Shown here in pieces: positions 17,052 through 27,728 of a DNA stretch of 64,000 nucleotides. Under the pieces are notes generated by a model that worked only from the letters and a program-made list of their open reading frames with translations, was not told where the DNA came from and made no database searches. Made by a program: the position numbers and the translations under genes. The first letter of the stretch is position 1. Every line of letters begins with the position of its first letter. The DNA is from Rhodopseudomonas faecalis (lineage in GTDB: Bacteria; Pseudomonadota; Alphaproteobacteria; Rhizobiales; Xanthobacteraceae): contig NZ_QJTI01000009.1 of assembly GCF_003217325.1 (NCBI RefSeq), forward strand, positions 1 to 64,000, written 5' to 3'.

Positions 17052-17118
17052 GCGCTTTGTCGCGTGACAGTGCTGTGGCGCCGCGGCGAGCGTTTCACTC
17101 TCCGAAATCTCCGCACGA

Positions 17119-17182
17119 TCAGAACCTGGCGTTGCCACGGTCAGCTTTCTTCAGAACCTGGCGTTTCCCGTTCAGATTCCCG
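17119..17182. repeat. 32-bp tandem duplication
   Basis: TCAGAACCTGGCGTT occurs at 17119 and again at 17151, with partly similar sequence between them (GGTCAGCTTTCT versus GTTCAGATTCCC). It lies between the tRNA 3' end and the serine acetyltransferase stop. Confidence 0.65.
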
Positions 17183-17187
17183 GGCCA

Positions 17188-18138
17188 CTAAATCCCCGCG
17201 CCATCGTCGAACGTATCGCCGGTCCTGGCTTTGGCTTGGGTGATGATGCTGTCGGCGGGCACACTGCGGGTCAGCCACACGCCGCCGCCGATCGATGAGC
17301 CGCGGCCGATGGTGATCCGGCCGAGCACGGTGGCGCCGGCATAAATCACCACATCATCTTCGATGATCGGATGGCGGTCGCCGCCCTTCACGATCCGGCC
17401 CTGGTCATCGGTCTCGAACCGTTTGGCGCCGAGCGTCACCGCCTGATAGAGCCGGACGCGGCGGCCGATGCGCGCGGTCTCGCCGATCACCACGCCGGTG
17501 CCGTGATCGATGAAGAAGCTTTCGCCGATGGTCGCGCCCGGGTGAATGTCGATGCCGGTGTGCGCATGGGCCAGCTCGGCGACGATCCGCGCCAGCATGG
17601 TGACGTTGAGCCGATACAGCCGGTGCGCGATGCGATGACGGATGATCGCGGCGATGCCGGGATAGCAGAACACCACTTCATCGAGACTCTTGGCCGCCGG
17701 ATCGCCATCGAACGCGGCGCGGATATCGCTGTCGAGCAACGCGCGAATCCGCGGCAGATCGCTCGCGAATTCGCCGACAATCGCCAGTGCCTGTTGCTCG
17801 AGCTCACTTAGCCTGGCCGCGTCATCGAGATTGTTAAAGCGCAACTCGCGCAGCACCTCGCGGCGCAGCCGCCGCAGCGCATGATCGAGCGTATCGGCAA
17901 TGAACAGGTCGATCGCGTCTTCGCTAAGCGCAGCCGGACCGAAATGGCGCGGATACAGCACCGCGACCAGCGCCTCGACAATCGCGGTCACCGCCTCGCG
18001 CGATGGCAGCTCCGGCAGCGGCCGGCCGCGATAGCGCCGGCGCTGCGACAGCGCCCGCAAGCCCGCCAGCTCGGCAACGATCTGGCTGAGATCCCATGCG
18101 GGCTGGACGATCCGTCGCGCTTCAGCTGGAACGGGCAT
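17188..18138 (-). CDS. Serine O-acetyltransferase (EpsC/CysE type) of encapsulin operon
   Basis: This enzyme transfers acetyl from acetyl-CoA to L-serine to give O-acetylserine, the carbon skeleton for cysteine. The 316-residue product has a helical N-terminal domain (about 1-190) and a C-terminal left-handed beta-helix with hexapeptide repeats (HTGIDIHPGATIGESFF, DHGTGVVIGETARIG, GAKRFETDD, HPIIEDDVVIYAGATVLG). The His/Asp catalytic pair of the family sits in HTGIDIHPGA. It starts two bases after the upstream desulfurase stop, so the genes are co-translated. In family 2A encapsulin loci a serine acetyltransferase commonly accompanies the desulfurase cargo. ATG at 18138 is chosen over a longer arginine-rich frame. 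Confidence 0.92.
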   Translation of the reverse strand: MPVPAEARRIVQPAWDLSQIVAELAGLRALSQRRRYRGRPLPELPSREAVTAIVEALVAVLYPRHFGPAALSEDAIDLFIADTLDHALRRLRREVLRELRFNNLDDAARLSELEQQALAIVGEFASDLPRIRALLDSDIRAAFDGDPAAKSLDEVVFCYPGIAAIIRHRIAHRLYRLNVTMLARIVAELAHAHTGIDIHPGATIGESFFIDHGTGVVIGETARIGRRVRLYQAVTLGAKRFETDDQGRIVKGGDRHPIIEDDVVIYAGATVLGRITIGRGSSIGGGVWLTRSVPADSIITQAKARTGDTFDDGAGI

Positions 18139-18140
18139 GC

Positions 18141-20159
18141 TCAGCCTCCGTACAGCGCACGGCCGCCGCGCAGCCGATGCAAAGCCTCGACCAGCGCATC
18201 GATATCGCTGGTGGTGTTGTAGAGCGCCAGCGACGGCCGCACCGTGCTCTCGACGCCGAAGCGGCGCAGGATCGGCTGCGCGCAATGATGGCCGGCACGC
18301 ACCGCAATGCCTTCGCGATCGAGCGCCTTGCCGACGTCCTCGCTGCGGCAGCCTTCCAGCACGAATGACAGAATGCCGGCCTTGTCGCGCGCGGTGCCGA
18401 TCAGTTTCAGACCTGGCACGGTGAGCAGCGCCTGTGTGCCATAGGCCAGCAGCTCGTGCTCATGCGCGGCGATATTGGCCATGCCGATCCGGCTCAGATA
18501 ATCGATCGCGGCGCCGAGCCCGACCGCATCGGCAATGTTGCCAGTGCCAGCCTCGAACCGTTCCGGCGGCCCTTGAAACACCGTGCGCTCAAAGGTGACG
18601 TCGGCGATCATGTTGCCGCCGCCCTGCCAGGGCGGCATCGCCTCCAGCACATCGGCCTTGCCATAGAGCACGCCGATCCCGGTCGGGCCGAACATCTTGT
18701 GGCCGGAGAACGCGTAGAAATCGACATCCAGCGCCTGCACATCGACCGGCAGATGGCACACGCCCTGCGCGCCATCGACCAGCACTTTGGCGCCGTGGCG
18801 ATGCGCCAGCGCGGTGATATCCGCGATCGGCGTCACCGTGCCGAGCGCATTCGACACCTGCGTGACCGCAACGATCCTGGTGCGCGGGCCGAGCAGCTTT
18901 TCGTAGTCTTCCAGAATGATCTGGCCGTGATCATCGACCGGCGCGACGCGCAGCCGCGCGCCCTTATCGGCCGCGAGCTGCTGCCACGGCACGATGTTGG
19001 CGTGATGCTCAAGATCGCTGACGATGATCTCGTCGCCCTCGCCGACATTGCGGCGGCCCCAGGCGTGCGCCACCAAATTGATCGCTTCGGTGGCGCCGCG
19101 CACGAACACGATGTCGCGCACCGAGGGCGCATTGATGAAGGCGCGCACCTTGTCGCGCGCCGCTTCATAAGCGTCGGTGGCACGCGCCGCCAGCGTATGC
19201 GCGGCGCGGTGGATGTTGGAATTCTCGTGGCTGTAAAAATGCACCAGCCGGTCGATCACGCATTGCGGCTTGTGCGTGGTGGCGCCGTTATCAAGCCAGA
19301 TCAGCGGCCGGCCGTGCACCGTCTCCTGCAAAATCGGGAAGTCACGGCGAAAAACATTGGCATCGAATGGCCGCAGCCCGGATGGATCGCCGGCCACAAG
19401 CTGCGGCTGATGCTGGCTGGCGAGCCCTGCAAGATCGAACGTCTCAACGCGCGGCGCTGAACGCGCCAAGGCCGGGTTGTCGGCGAGGAAGTACAACGCG
19501 CCGGCGGCTCCGGGTTGATAGAGCGCAGCCGCCGCTGCTGACGCGCTCTCGGCCGGCGTCACCAGCGCACGGCGATCCTGCAACCGATCGGGCAATGCGG
19601 CGAGATCGGTCTCATTCAAAAACGAAGGGATGCGCGCCGGCGTGGTTGCCGGCGGCGGCACAGCGGGGACGGCAACCAGCGGCACCGACAGTTCATGCGG
19701 CGACCGCGCCGGCTGCGTTAGGGCCGGGTCCGGCGTTGCGCGCGGATCAGCGGCAAAGATCGGCGCTGATGGCCGCGCGGCACCGGCGCTCGGTATCGGC
19801 GACGACGCGCCAGGATTGTTGTTCGGCCGATACAGCGGCGTCACTGGCGGCGTGCCGGGCACGGCATTGAGCAGCGGCTCTGCTGCAAATAGCGGCGCGG
19901 AGCCAAGCGCCGCACCGGGCTCGAGCGGCGCGCTGCCGGGCAGCGCGGTGAACAGCGCATTCGCGAGCCGCGCGATCGCCGCAACATCGGGAGCGCCCGC
20001 GGTGGCCGCCGTGGCCTGCTCCAGCGTGGCGACATCGCCCAGCGCTGCCAGCCCCTCAACCGAGCTTGGAGCCGCCGCGACGGCGCCGGGCGCGGCCGCG
20101 AGTGAGCTTGGAGCTGCCACGGAGCCCGGCGACGGCACGGTCGGATCAGGCATATTCAT
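18141..20159 (-). CDS. Encapsulin cargo cysteine desulfurase (SufS-like, extended N-terminus)
   Basis: This is a PLP enzyme that removes sulfur from cysteine to form alanine and an enzyme persulfide. The catalytic part (about 265-672) has WLDNGATTHKPQ, EHHANIVPWQQLA, the PLP-lysine motif FSGHKMFGPTGIG, and the catalytic cysteine in RAGHHCAQPILRRFG. Before it lie about 260 residues rich in Ala/Pro/Ser with little order. SufS itself is about 410 residues, so this extension is the hallmark of family 2A encapsulin cargo, where it directs enclosure in the shell. The start (MNMPDPTV) lies inside the 3' end of the shell gene, a 14-base overlap. Enclosure is inferred from family knowledge; no biochemical evidence is in the sequence. 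Confidence 0.93.
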   Translation of the reverse strand: MNMPDPTVPSPGSVAAPSSLAAAPGAVAAAPSSVEGLAALGDVATLEQATAATAGAPDVAAIARLANALFTALPGSAPLEPGAALGSAPLFAAEPLLNAVPGTPPVTPLYRPNNNPGASSPIPSAGAARPSAPIFAADPRATPDPALTQPARSPHELSVPLVAVPAVPPPATTPARIPSFLNETDLAALPDRLQDRRALVTPAESASAAAAALYQPGAAGALYFLADNPALARSAPRVETFDLAGLASQHQPQLVAGDPSGLRPFDANVFRRDFPILQETVHGRPLIWLDNGATTHKPQCVIDRLVHFYSHENSNIHRAAHTLAARATDAYEAARDKVRAFINAPSVRDIVFVRGATEAINLVAHAWGRRNVGEGDEIIVSDLEHHANIVPWQQLAADKGARLRVAPVDDHGQIILEDYEKLLGPRTRIVAVTQVSNALGTVTPIADITALAHRHGAKVLVDGAQGVCHLPVDVQALDVDFYAFSGHKMFGPTGIGVLYGKADVLEAMPPWQGGGNMIADVTFERTVFQGPPERFEAGTGNIADAVGLGAAIDYLSRIGMANIAAHEHELLAYGTQALLTVPGLKLIGTARDKAGILSFVLEGCRSEDVGKALDREGIAVRAGHHCAQPILRRFGVESTVRPSLALYNTTSDIDALVEALHRLRGGRALYGG

Positions 20160-21090
20160 GATACCTGTCGACTTCCACGCCTTCGAGCACGCCGAGCGCG
20201 TCTTCCGTCAGCACCGCCAGCGAGCAGTACAGCGAGATCAGATAGGAAGCGATCGCCTTGCGGTTGATGCCCATGAAGCGCACCGACAGGCTCGGCGCCA
20301 CTTCGCCCGGCACGCCAGGCTGGAACAGCCCGACCACACCCTGCTTCTTCTCGCCGGTGCGCAGCAGCAAGATCTTGGTCTTGCCATGCTCATCGAACGG
20401 CACCTTGTCGGATGGCACCAGCGGCAGGCCGCGCCAGGTGAGGAACGGCGAGCCGAACATGTTGATGGTCGGCGGCGGCACGCCGCGGCGCGTGCATTCG
20501 CGGCCGAACGCGGCGATCGCGCGCGGATGGGCCAGGAAGAACGCCGGCTCCTTCCACACCTTGGCAATCAGCTCGTCGAGATCATCCGGGGTCGGCGGCC
20601 CCTTGCGCGTGACGATACGCTGCGAGGGCGCGGTGTTGGCGAGCAGGCCATATTCGGCATTGTTGATCAGCTCGCTTTCCTGGCGTTCCTTGACCTTTTC
20701 GATCAACAGCCGCAGCTGTTCTTGAATCTGATCGAATGGATGGCTGTACAGGTCGGAGACGCGGGTCTGCACGTCGAGCACGGTGGTGACCGCATTGAGG
20801 AAGTACTCGCGCGGCTGCTCGTCATAATCAACAAAGGTCTCCGGCAAATCCGGATCGCGGTCGCGGCGCGGGCTGCATTCGACGTCAAACGATGACGACG
20901 CGGTGGCGCCGCGGGTTTCCTTGACGCGATTGAGCCGGAAAATACCAGCTTCCACCGGCGTCCACTGCAGCAGCGGCACCAGCCAGCGCGGGGTAATGCC
21001 ACCCCATTGCGCGCGGGTCTTGGTCGCGTTGGCAAGTTGGCGCGCTGCGCCTTCCGCAAGTGTCCTGCGGAGCTCGGTATCATCGGCCAT
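20146..21090 (-). CDS. Family 2A encapsulin shell protein (SrpI-like)
   Basis: This is an HK97-fold protein that self-assembles into a protein nanocompartment. The 314-residue length and motifs (ARQLANATKTRAQWGGITPR, RWLVPLLQWTPVEAGIFRLN, ESELINNAEYGLLANT, the E-loop-to-P-domain VWKEPAFFLAHPRAIAAFGR, FMGINRKAIASYLISLYCSL) match the SrpI-type shell known from Synechococcus and Acinetobacter. ATG at 21090 (MADDTELRRTL) is preferred; the upstream extension is Arg-rich and unlike the family. It is the first gene of a three-gene operon with its cargo and a serine acetyltransferase. There are no tail, portal or terminase genes nearby, so it is not a prophage capsid. Confidence 0.93.
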   Translation of the reverse strand: MADDTELRRTLAEGAARQLANATKTRAQWGGITPRWLVPLLQWTPVEAGIFRLNRVKETRGATASSSFDVECSPRRDRDPDLPETFVDYDEQPREYFLNAVTTVLDVQTRVSDLYSHPFDQIQEQLRLLIEKVKERQESELINNAEYGLLANTAPSQRIVTRKGPPTPDDLDELIAKVWKEPAFFLAHPRAIAAFGRECTRRGVPPPTINMFGSPFLTWRGLPLVPSDKVPFDEHGKTKILLLRTGEKKQGVVGLFQPGVPGEVAPSLSVRFMGINRKAIASYLISLYCSLAVLTEDALGVLEGVEVDRYHEYA

Positions 21091-21193
21091 TGTGTTTCTT
21101 TCTCTTCGACGAGCCCATCGCGCGGAGCGATGCGTCGTTACTGAGGAACTTGTGGCCAAGGTTAGATAAGATTCGCAGTGCGCGTCTATCTGC

Positions 21194-21224
21194 ACTCCAT
21201 TCTATAAGTACGCCGCTTTGGAGT
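21194..21224. promoter_or_regulatory. Inverted repeat upstream of encapsulin operon
   Basis: ACTCCA (21194-21199) and TGGAGT (21219-21224) form six-base-pair arms separated by 19 bases, about 105 bases upstream of the shell start. It could bind a dimeric regulator of the operon. No known consensus was matched. Confidence 0.3.
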
Positions 21225-21380
21225 ACGTTCTTCTCGCATCATGCAAATCCAACTGATCGCCACTCTGATCAGCGCGATCGGCAGAATTTCGATATCGCCC
21301 GCGGCGACGTCCGGAGAAGAGATTGCTTATTTGGAGGTGTTCATTCTTTCGAATGAGACCAACGGCTCCTACCATTGACT

Positions 21381-21493
21381 CGTCATGCCCGCGCTTGTCG
21401 CGGGCATCCACGTCTTGAAAGCGGCGCAAAATCAAAGACGTGGATGGCCGGGACGGAGCCCGGCCATGACATGCGGATGGGTTGGTATCAATT
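21381..21493 (+). repeat. Cloverleaf repeat A3
   Basis: This is the best-formed copy: CGTCAT pairs with ATGACA (five of six), enclosing hairpin GCCCGCG-CTTGT-CGCGGGC, stem ATCCACGTCTT / AAGACGTGGAT with a 19-base loop, and hairpin GGCCGGG-ACGGA-GCCCGGCC. The tail GGTTGGTATCAAT follows. Confidence 0.88.
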
Positions 21494-21620
21494 TTCGTTG
21501 GTATGAGACAGCAGCGTCCGATCCTCGCCGCGGCTATCGCGACAGGATGCACCAGCGCCGCGCTCCGCGACCCCGGACGCAGTGGCGGCGCGGCGCTGAC
21601 GGCACCAGCAGAAAGATCTG

Positions 21621-22322
21621 CTACTTCAGCTCATCGGGCGCGCCGATCCGGTAGCCAATCCCCGGCTCGGTCAAAATGATCTGCGGCTCATCGGCACGCG
21701 GCTCGATCTTCTGGCGCAGCTGACCGATATAGACCCGCAGATATTGGGTGTCGGAAGTATGCGCCGGTCCCCATACCGCGGCCAGAATCTGGCGATGGGT
21801 CACCACCCGGCCGGCATGGCGCACCAGAAACGCCAGCAGCTCATATTCCTTCGGCGTCAGCTTCAGCTCGACGCCGTCGCGGCTAACACGGCGCCGCACG
21901 GCATCGATCTCGATGCCGCCGACCGCGAGCGTCGCCGGCTCGGATTTGCGCTGCAACCGATGACGCATCGCCGCGCGCATGCGCGCCATCAACTCACCGA
22001 CATTGAACGGCTTGTTGACGTAGTCATCGGCGCCGAGGTCGAGCGAGTCGATCTTTTCGATTTCACGCTCGCGTGCCGACAGCACGATGATCGGCACGTC
22101 CGACCAGGCGCGCACCTGACGGATCACCTCCTTGCCATCGCCATCGGCAAGGCCAAGATCGAGCAGCACGATGTCGGGCGCATCGGCGGCGATCCGCTTC
22201 ACGGCTTCGATCACGGTGGAAGCGCTGCTGACGTCGTAGTTGTTGGCTTCCAGCGCCGGCTTAAGAAACCGCAAGATTGCCGGCTCGTCATCGACCACCA
22301 AGGCACACGGTTTCGCGCTCAT
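21621..22322 (-). CDS. kdpE: KdpE response regulator
   Basis: KdpE is the OmpR-family DNA-binding response regulator that activates kdp transcription under K+ limitation. It has an N-terminal receiver with the phospho-acceptor Asp in DIVLLDLGLADGDGK and the Lys in DDYVNKPF (about 1-120), and a C-terminal winged helix (VELKLTPKEYELLAFLVRH, AVWGPAHTSDTQYLRVYIGQLR). It is 233 residues. Its ATG overlaps the kdpD stop by four bases. Confidence 0.95.
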   Translation of the reverse strand: MSAKPCALVVDDEPAILRFLKPALEANNYDVSSASTVIEAVKRIAADAPDIVLLDLGLADGDGKEVIRQVRAWSDVPIIVLSAREREIEKIDSLDLGADDYVNKPFNVGELMARMRAAMRHRLQRKSEPATLAVGGIEIDAVRRRVSRDGVELKLTPKEYELLAFLVRHAGRVVTHRQILAAVWGPAHTSDTQYLRVYIGQLRQKIEPRADEPQIILTEPGIGYRIGAPDELK

Positions 22323-25006
22323 GATTCGGAATGCTCCCTCGGAAAGCTCAAGATGAAGCGCGTGCCGCGGCCATTCGCAATCGGGCTTTCTGCGCGGATC
22401 GCGCCGCCATGCGCCTCCATGATGCCCTTGGCGATCGCAAGCCCGAGCCCGGTGCCCTGGCCGCGATCGGAACTGCTGCCTTCGGAGCTCGCCGAGCGGG
22501 TAAAACGCTCGAACAAACGCGGCAGATCGTCGGCAGCGATTCCCGGACCGTCGTCATTGATACGCAGCTCGACCAGCTCATGGGTCAGCTCCGCATCGAT
22601 GATGACATGGCTGCTCGGCGCGGTGTGGATCACCGCATTGGCGACCACATTGCCGATGGCCTGCTCGACCAGCGTAGCGTCGGCGCGCACCAGCGGCAGC
22701 TCCGCCGGCAGCGCGATATCCATGGTCTGGCGCGCGCCGCGCCGCCGCTCGGCGCCGATCACCCGCGCGACGATCTCGCGCAGATCGAGCCAATCGCAGC
22801 GCAGCTCCAAGGCACCGGCTTCGATACGGGTGATCGATAGCAGGTTGCGCACCATCTCATCGAGCCCTTCGGCCTCCTGCCGGATGTTGCCGAGCAGATC
22901 GCGCTTGCCGGCCTCGTCGATCTTGTCGCCATAGCTGAGCAGGCTAGTCGCTGAGCCCAGGATCGACGACAGCGGCGTGCGGAAATCGTGCGAGATCGAC
23001 GCCAGCAGCGTGTTGCGCACCCGTTCGGCTTCGGTCGCGGTGCGCGCCCGGATCATTTCGCGGCTCAGCGAGGAGCGCTCCAGCGCCGCCGCGGTTTGTT
23101 CCGTCAGCGTATCGAGCAGCGTGCGCGCTTCGGAATCCAGCGACGGCGCTTCGTCGTTGCGGCCGACGCCGATCACGCCATAGGTGGTGTTGCCGGTGCG
23201 GATCGGCAGAAACAGCCAGGGCAGCAGCGGCAGCGTGCCGGTGTCGGTGCCAGCCGGCTCGTTGTGATTGAACGCCCAGCGCGCCGCGGTCATCGCCGCC
23301 TCGTCCAGGGCGTCATCGGGCGGCCACGCCGCCGCGAGCGCGAGATCATCGCCCGAGGGCAGCAGCACCAGCACTGGCCGCGCCAGGCTGGCGCAGATCT
23401 CGCTGGCGGCGCCTTCCGCAATGGTCTCCGGCGTCGCGAGCCCCGACAGCCGGCGGCTGAACTCATAGAGCCGGCGCATCGCGCGCACCCGATTGGCCGA
23501 CACGCGCACCTGGCCGCGCAGCCGGCCGGCGAGCGTGGCGCTGACGATCGCCACCACCAGATACATCAGCAGCGCCAGCAGCTCATAGGGCTCGGCGACC
23601 GTGAAGGTGTGCAGCGGCGGAATGAAAAAGTAGTTGTAGGCGAAGAACGACAGCACCGAGGCATAGATCGCCGGGCCGACACCGGATTTGATGGCGCTGA
23701 ACAGCACCGCCATCAAAAACACAATCGACAGGTTCGGGGTCGCCACCGCCTGTGCCACCAGATTGCCGGCAAGGACTGCACCGGCCACCGCAACCGTGGC
23801 ATACAGAAAATGCGCGGGCGGCGACGCATTGAGCCGCGTCGCCAGCGACAGCTTGAACGATGGCGCATGATCGCCGCCGCGCGGCACGAGATGCACGGCG
23901 ATATCGCGCGAGCGCCGCGCCATTTCCTGTGGCAGCGACAGCCGCAGCCACTGCCGCAGGCTACCATGCGGCCGGCCGATCACGATCTGGGTGACGTTCT
24001 CAAAGCGTGCGAAGCGCAGCAATTCGTCAGGGAAATCGGTGCCGGTCAGCGTATGCACCTCGGCACCAAGGCTTTCCGCCAGCTTCATCGCGTCATCGGT
24101 GCACTTGCGCCGGCGCGGATCATGATTGGAGCCCGGCCGCTCCACGGTCACGGCAAACCACGGCGCATCCATCAGATCGGCGAGCCGCTTGGCGGAGCGC
24201 ACCACGCCGGGCGAGGCCGGATCGGGGCCGATGCAAGCCAGAATGCGCTCGCCGGCCGCCCAGGGCCCTTCGATCGCCTGCGCCTGCATACGCTCGACCA
24301 GCGCGGCATCGACGCGCTCGGCGGCGCGTCGCAGCGCCAATTCGCGCAGCGCGGTCAGATTATGCGGCTTGAAGAAATGCTCGACCGCGCGCGCCGCGGT
24401 GTCCTGAACATAGACCTTGCCTTCGGCGAGCCGCTTCAGCAGCTCATCGGGCGGCAGATCGACCAGCACGATTTCGTCAGCGAGATCGAACACCTTGTCG
24501 GGCACGGTCTCGCGCACCCGCACCTTGCTGATGCGCAGCACCACATCGTTGAGGCTTTCGAGGTGCTGGATGTTGAGCGTGGTCCAGACATCGATGCCCG
24601 CCGCCAGCAGTTCGTCGATGTCCTGCCAGCGCTTGGGATGGCGCGAGCCCGGCACGTTGGTGTGGGCATATTCATCGACCAGCAGCAGGCTCGGCCGCCG
24701 CGCCAGCGCGGCGTCGATATCGAATTCCCGCATCATCTGATTGCGGTACACGATCCGATGCCGCGGCAGCACTTCGAGGTCGGCGAGCAGTTGCTCGGTT
24801 TCCTTGCGGCCGTGCGTTTCGATCAGGCCAGCGACCACATCGCGGCCGCTGGCCTTTTCGCTATGCGCCGCGTTCAGCATCGCAAAGGTCTTGCCGACGC
24901 CAGGAGCGGCGCCAAGAAAGATCTTCAGCCGACCGCGGCCTTCCTTGCGGGCCATCGCCAGCAACGCATCTGGCGACGCCCGCACCGTATCCGAGGAGTT
25001 CGACAT
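22319..25006 (-). CDS. kdpD: KdpD sensor histidine kinase
   Basis: KdpD senses K+ limitation or osmotic stress and phosphorylates KdpE. The 895-residue protein has the N-terminal KdpD domain with a Walker A (GAAPGVGKTFAML) and Walker B (PSLLLVDEYAHTN), a Usp-like domain (about 250-370), four closely spaced transmembrane helices (about 400-500), a GAF-like region, and a histidine kinase core with H-box SISHDFRTPLSSILG, N-box INDDGPGI and G-box GTGLGLAIA. It lies at the inner membrane. The ATG follows GGAGAGG. Confidence 0.96.
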   Translation of the reverse strand: MSNSSDTVRASPDALLAMARKEGRGRLKIFLGAAPGVGKTFAMLNAAHSEKASGRDVVAGLIETHGRKETEQLLADLEVLPRHRIVYRNQMMREFDIDAALARRPSLLLVDEYAHTNVPGSRHPKRWQDIDELLAAGIDVWTTLNIQHLESLNDVVLRISKVRVRETVPDKVFDLADEIVLVDLPPDELLKRLAEGKVYVQDTAARAVEHFFKPHNLTALRELALRRAAERVDAALVERMQAQAIEGPWAAGERILACIGPDPASPGVVRSAKRLADLMDAPWFAVTVERPGSNHDPRRRKCTDDAMKLAESLGAEVHTLTGTDFPDELLRFARFENVTQIVIGRPHGSLRQWLRLSLPQEMARRSRDIAVHLVPRGGDHAPSFKLSLATRLNASPPAHFLYATVAVAGAVLAGNLVAQAVATPNLSIVFLMAVLFSAIKSGVGPAIYASVLSFFAYNYFFIPPLHTFTVAEPYELLALLMYLVVAIVSATLAGRLRGQVRVSANRVRAMRRLYEFSRRLSGLATPETIAEGAASEICASLARPVLVLLPSGDDLALAAAWPPDDALDEAAMTAARWAFNHNEPAGTDTGTLPLLPWLFLPIRTGNTTYGVIGVGRNDEAPSLDSEARTLLDTLTEQTAAALERSSLSREMIRARTATEAERVRNTLLASISHDFRTPLSSILGSATSLLSYGDKIDEAGKRDLLGNIRQEAEGLDEMVRNLLSITRIEAGALELRCDWLDLREIVARVIGAERRRGARQTMDIALPAELPLVRADATLVEQAIGNVVANAVIHTAPSSHVIIDAELTHELVELRINDDGPGIAADDLPRLFERFTRSASSEGSSSDRGQGTGLGLAIAKGIMEAHGGAIRAESPIANGRGTRFILSFPREHSES

Positions 25007-25022
25007 CCTCTCTCCGCTCTCT

Positions 25023-25625
25023 TTAGGACCCCATCCTATCGAGAGCCAGGTTGAGTTTCAGTACATTGACGCGCCGCTCGCCAAAAATTCCCAAGTCGCG
25101 ATCCTCGATTTGGCTTTGCACCAGGTCGCGGAGCTTGGCCTCGTCGATGCCGCGGGCCTTGGCGACACGCGGCACCTGGAACAGCGCACTGTCCGGCGAG
25201 ATATGCGGATCAAGGCCGCTGCTGGACGTCGTCACCAGATCGACCGGCACTTCGGCCGACGGATTTTCCTTCTTGGCAGCAGCGACATCGGCGGTCAGCC
25301 GATCCTTCAAGGCCGCGCTGGTCGGCCCGAGATTGGAGCCCATCGAATTGGCGGCATTGTAGGGCGATGCCACCGACTTGCTGGAATCCTGCGGATCAGG
25401 CCCCGTGGTCGCCGAGAGGCGACCATGGAAGTACTTGTCCTGTGTGAAGGCCTGCCCCACCAGTTCCGAGCCGATCACCTGGCCGTTCTGCTTGATCAAG
25501 CTGCCATTGGCCTCTTCCGGCATCACCAGCTGCGCGATGCCGGTGATGGCCAGCGGATAGCCGAGCCCGGTGATGGCGGCGAGGATCGTGAACGACACGA
25601 TCGCGGGACGAATTTGTTTCAACAT
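25023..25625 (-). CDS. kdpC: KdpC subunit of K+-transporting ATPase
   Basis: KdpC is the single-span subunit that stabilises the KdpFABC complex and raises nucleotide affinity of KdpB. The 200-residue product has one N-terminal membrane helix ([20 protein letters not shown]) and periplasmic signatures [58 protein letters not shown] at 25625 is used; a GTG one codon earlier is possible. Its start is 12 bases from the kdpB stop. Confidence 0.95.
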   Translation of the reverse strand: MLKQIRPAIVSFTILAAITGLGYPLAITGIAQLVMPEEANGSLIKQNGQVIGSELVGQAFTQDKYFHGRLSATTGPDPQDSSKSVASPYNAANSMGSNLGPTSAALKDRLTADVAAAKKENPSAEVPVDLVTTSSSGLDPHISPDSALFQVPRVAKARGIDEAKLRDLVQSQIEDRDLGIFGERRVNVLKLNLALDRMGS

Positions 25626-25637
25626 CACAAAGAGTCC

Positions 25638-27704
<2,067 letters not shown>

Positions 27705-27728
27705 TGTTTTTGGCTCCAATCGTAACCG

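Larger units (their letters stand above)
21091..21620. other. Intergenic region between encapsulin operon and kdpE
   Basis: It contains the presumed encapsulin promoter region (lower GC near 21160-21350, with a CATTC-TTTC-GAATG near-palindrome at 21346-21359) and repeat A3. No open frame looks like a gene. Confidence 0.6.

Noticed and set aside
18456-19460. 334-codon plus-strand frame opposite the desulfurase
   Set aside because: No motifs, arginine/histidine-rich, and antisense to a strongly conserved PLP enzyme.
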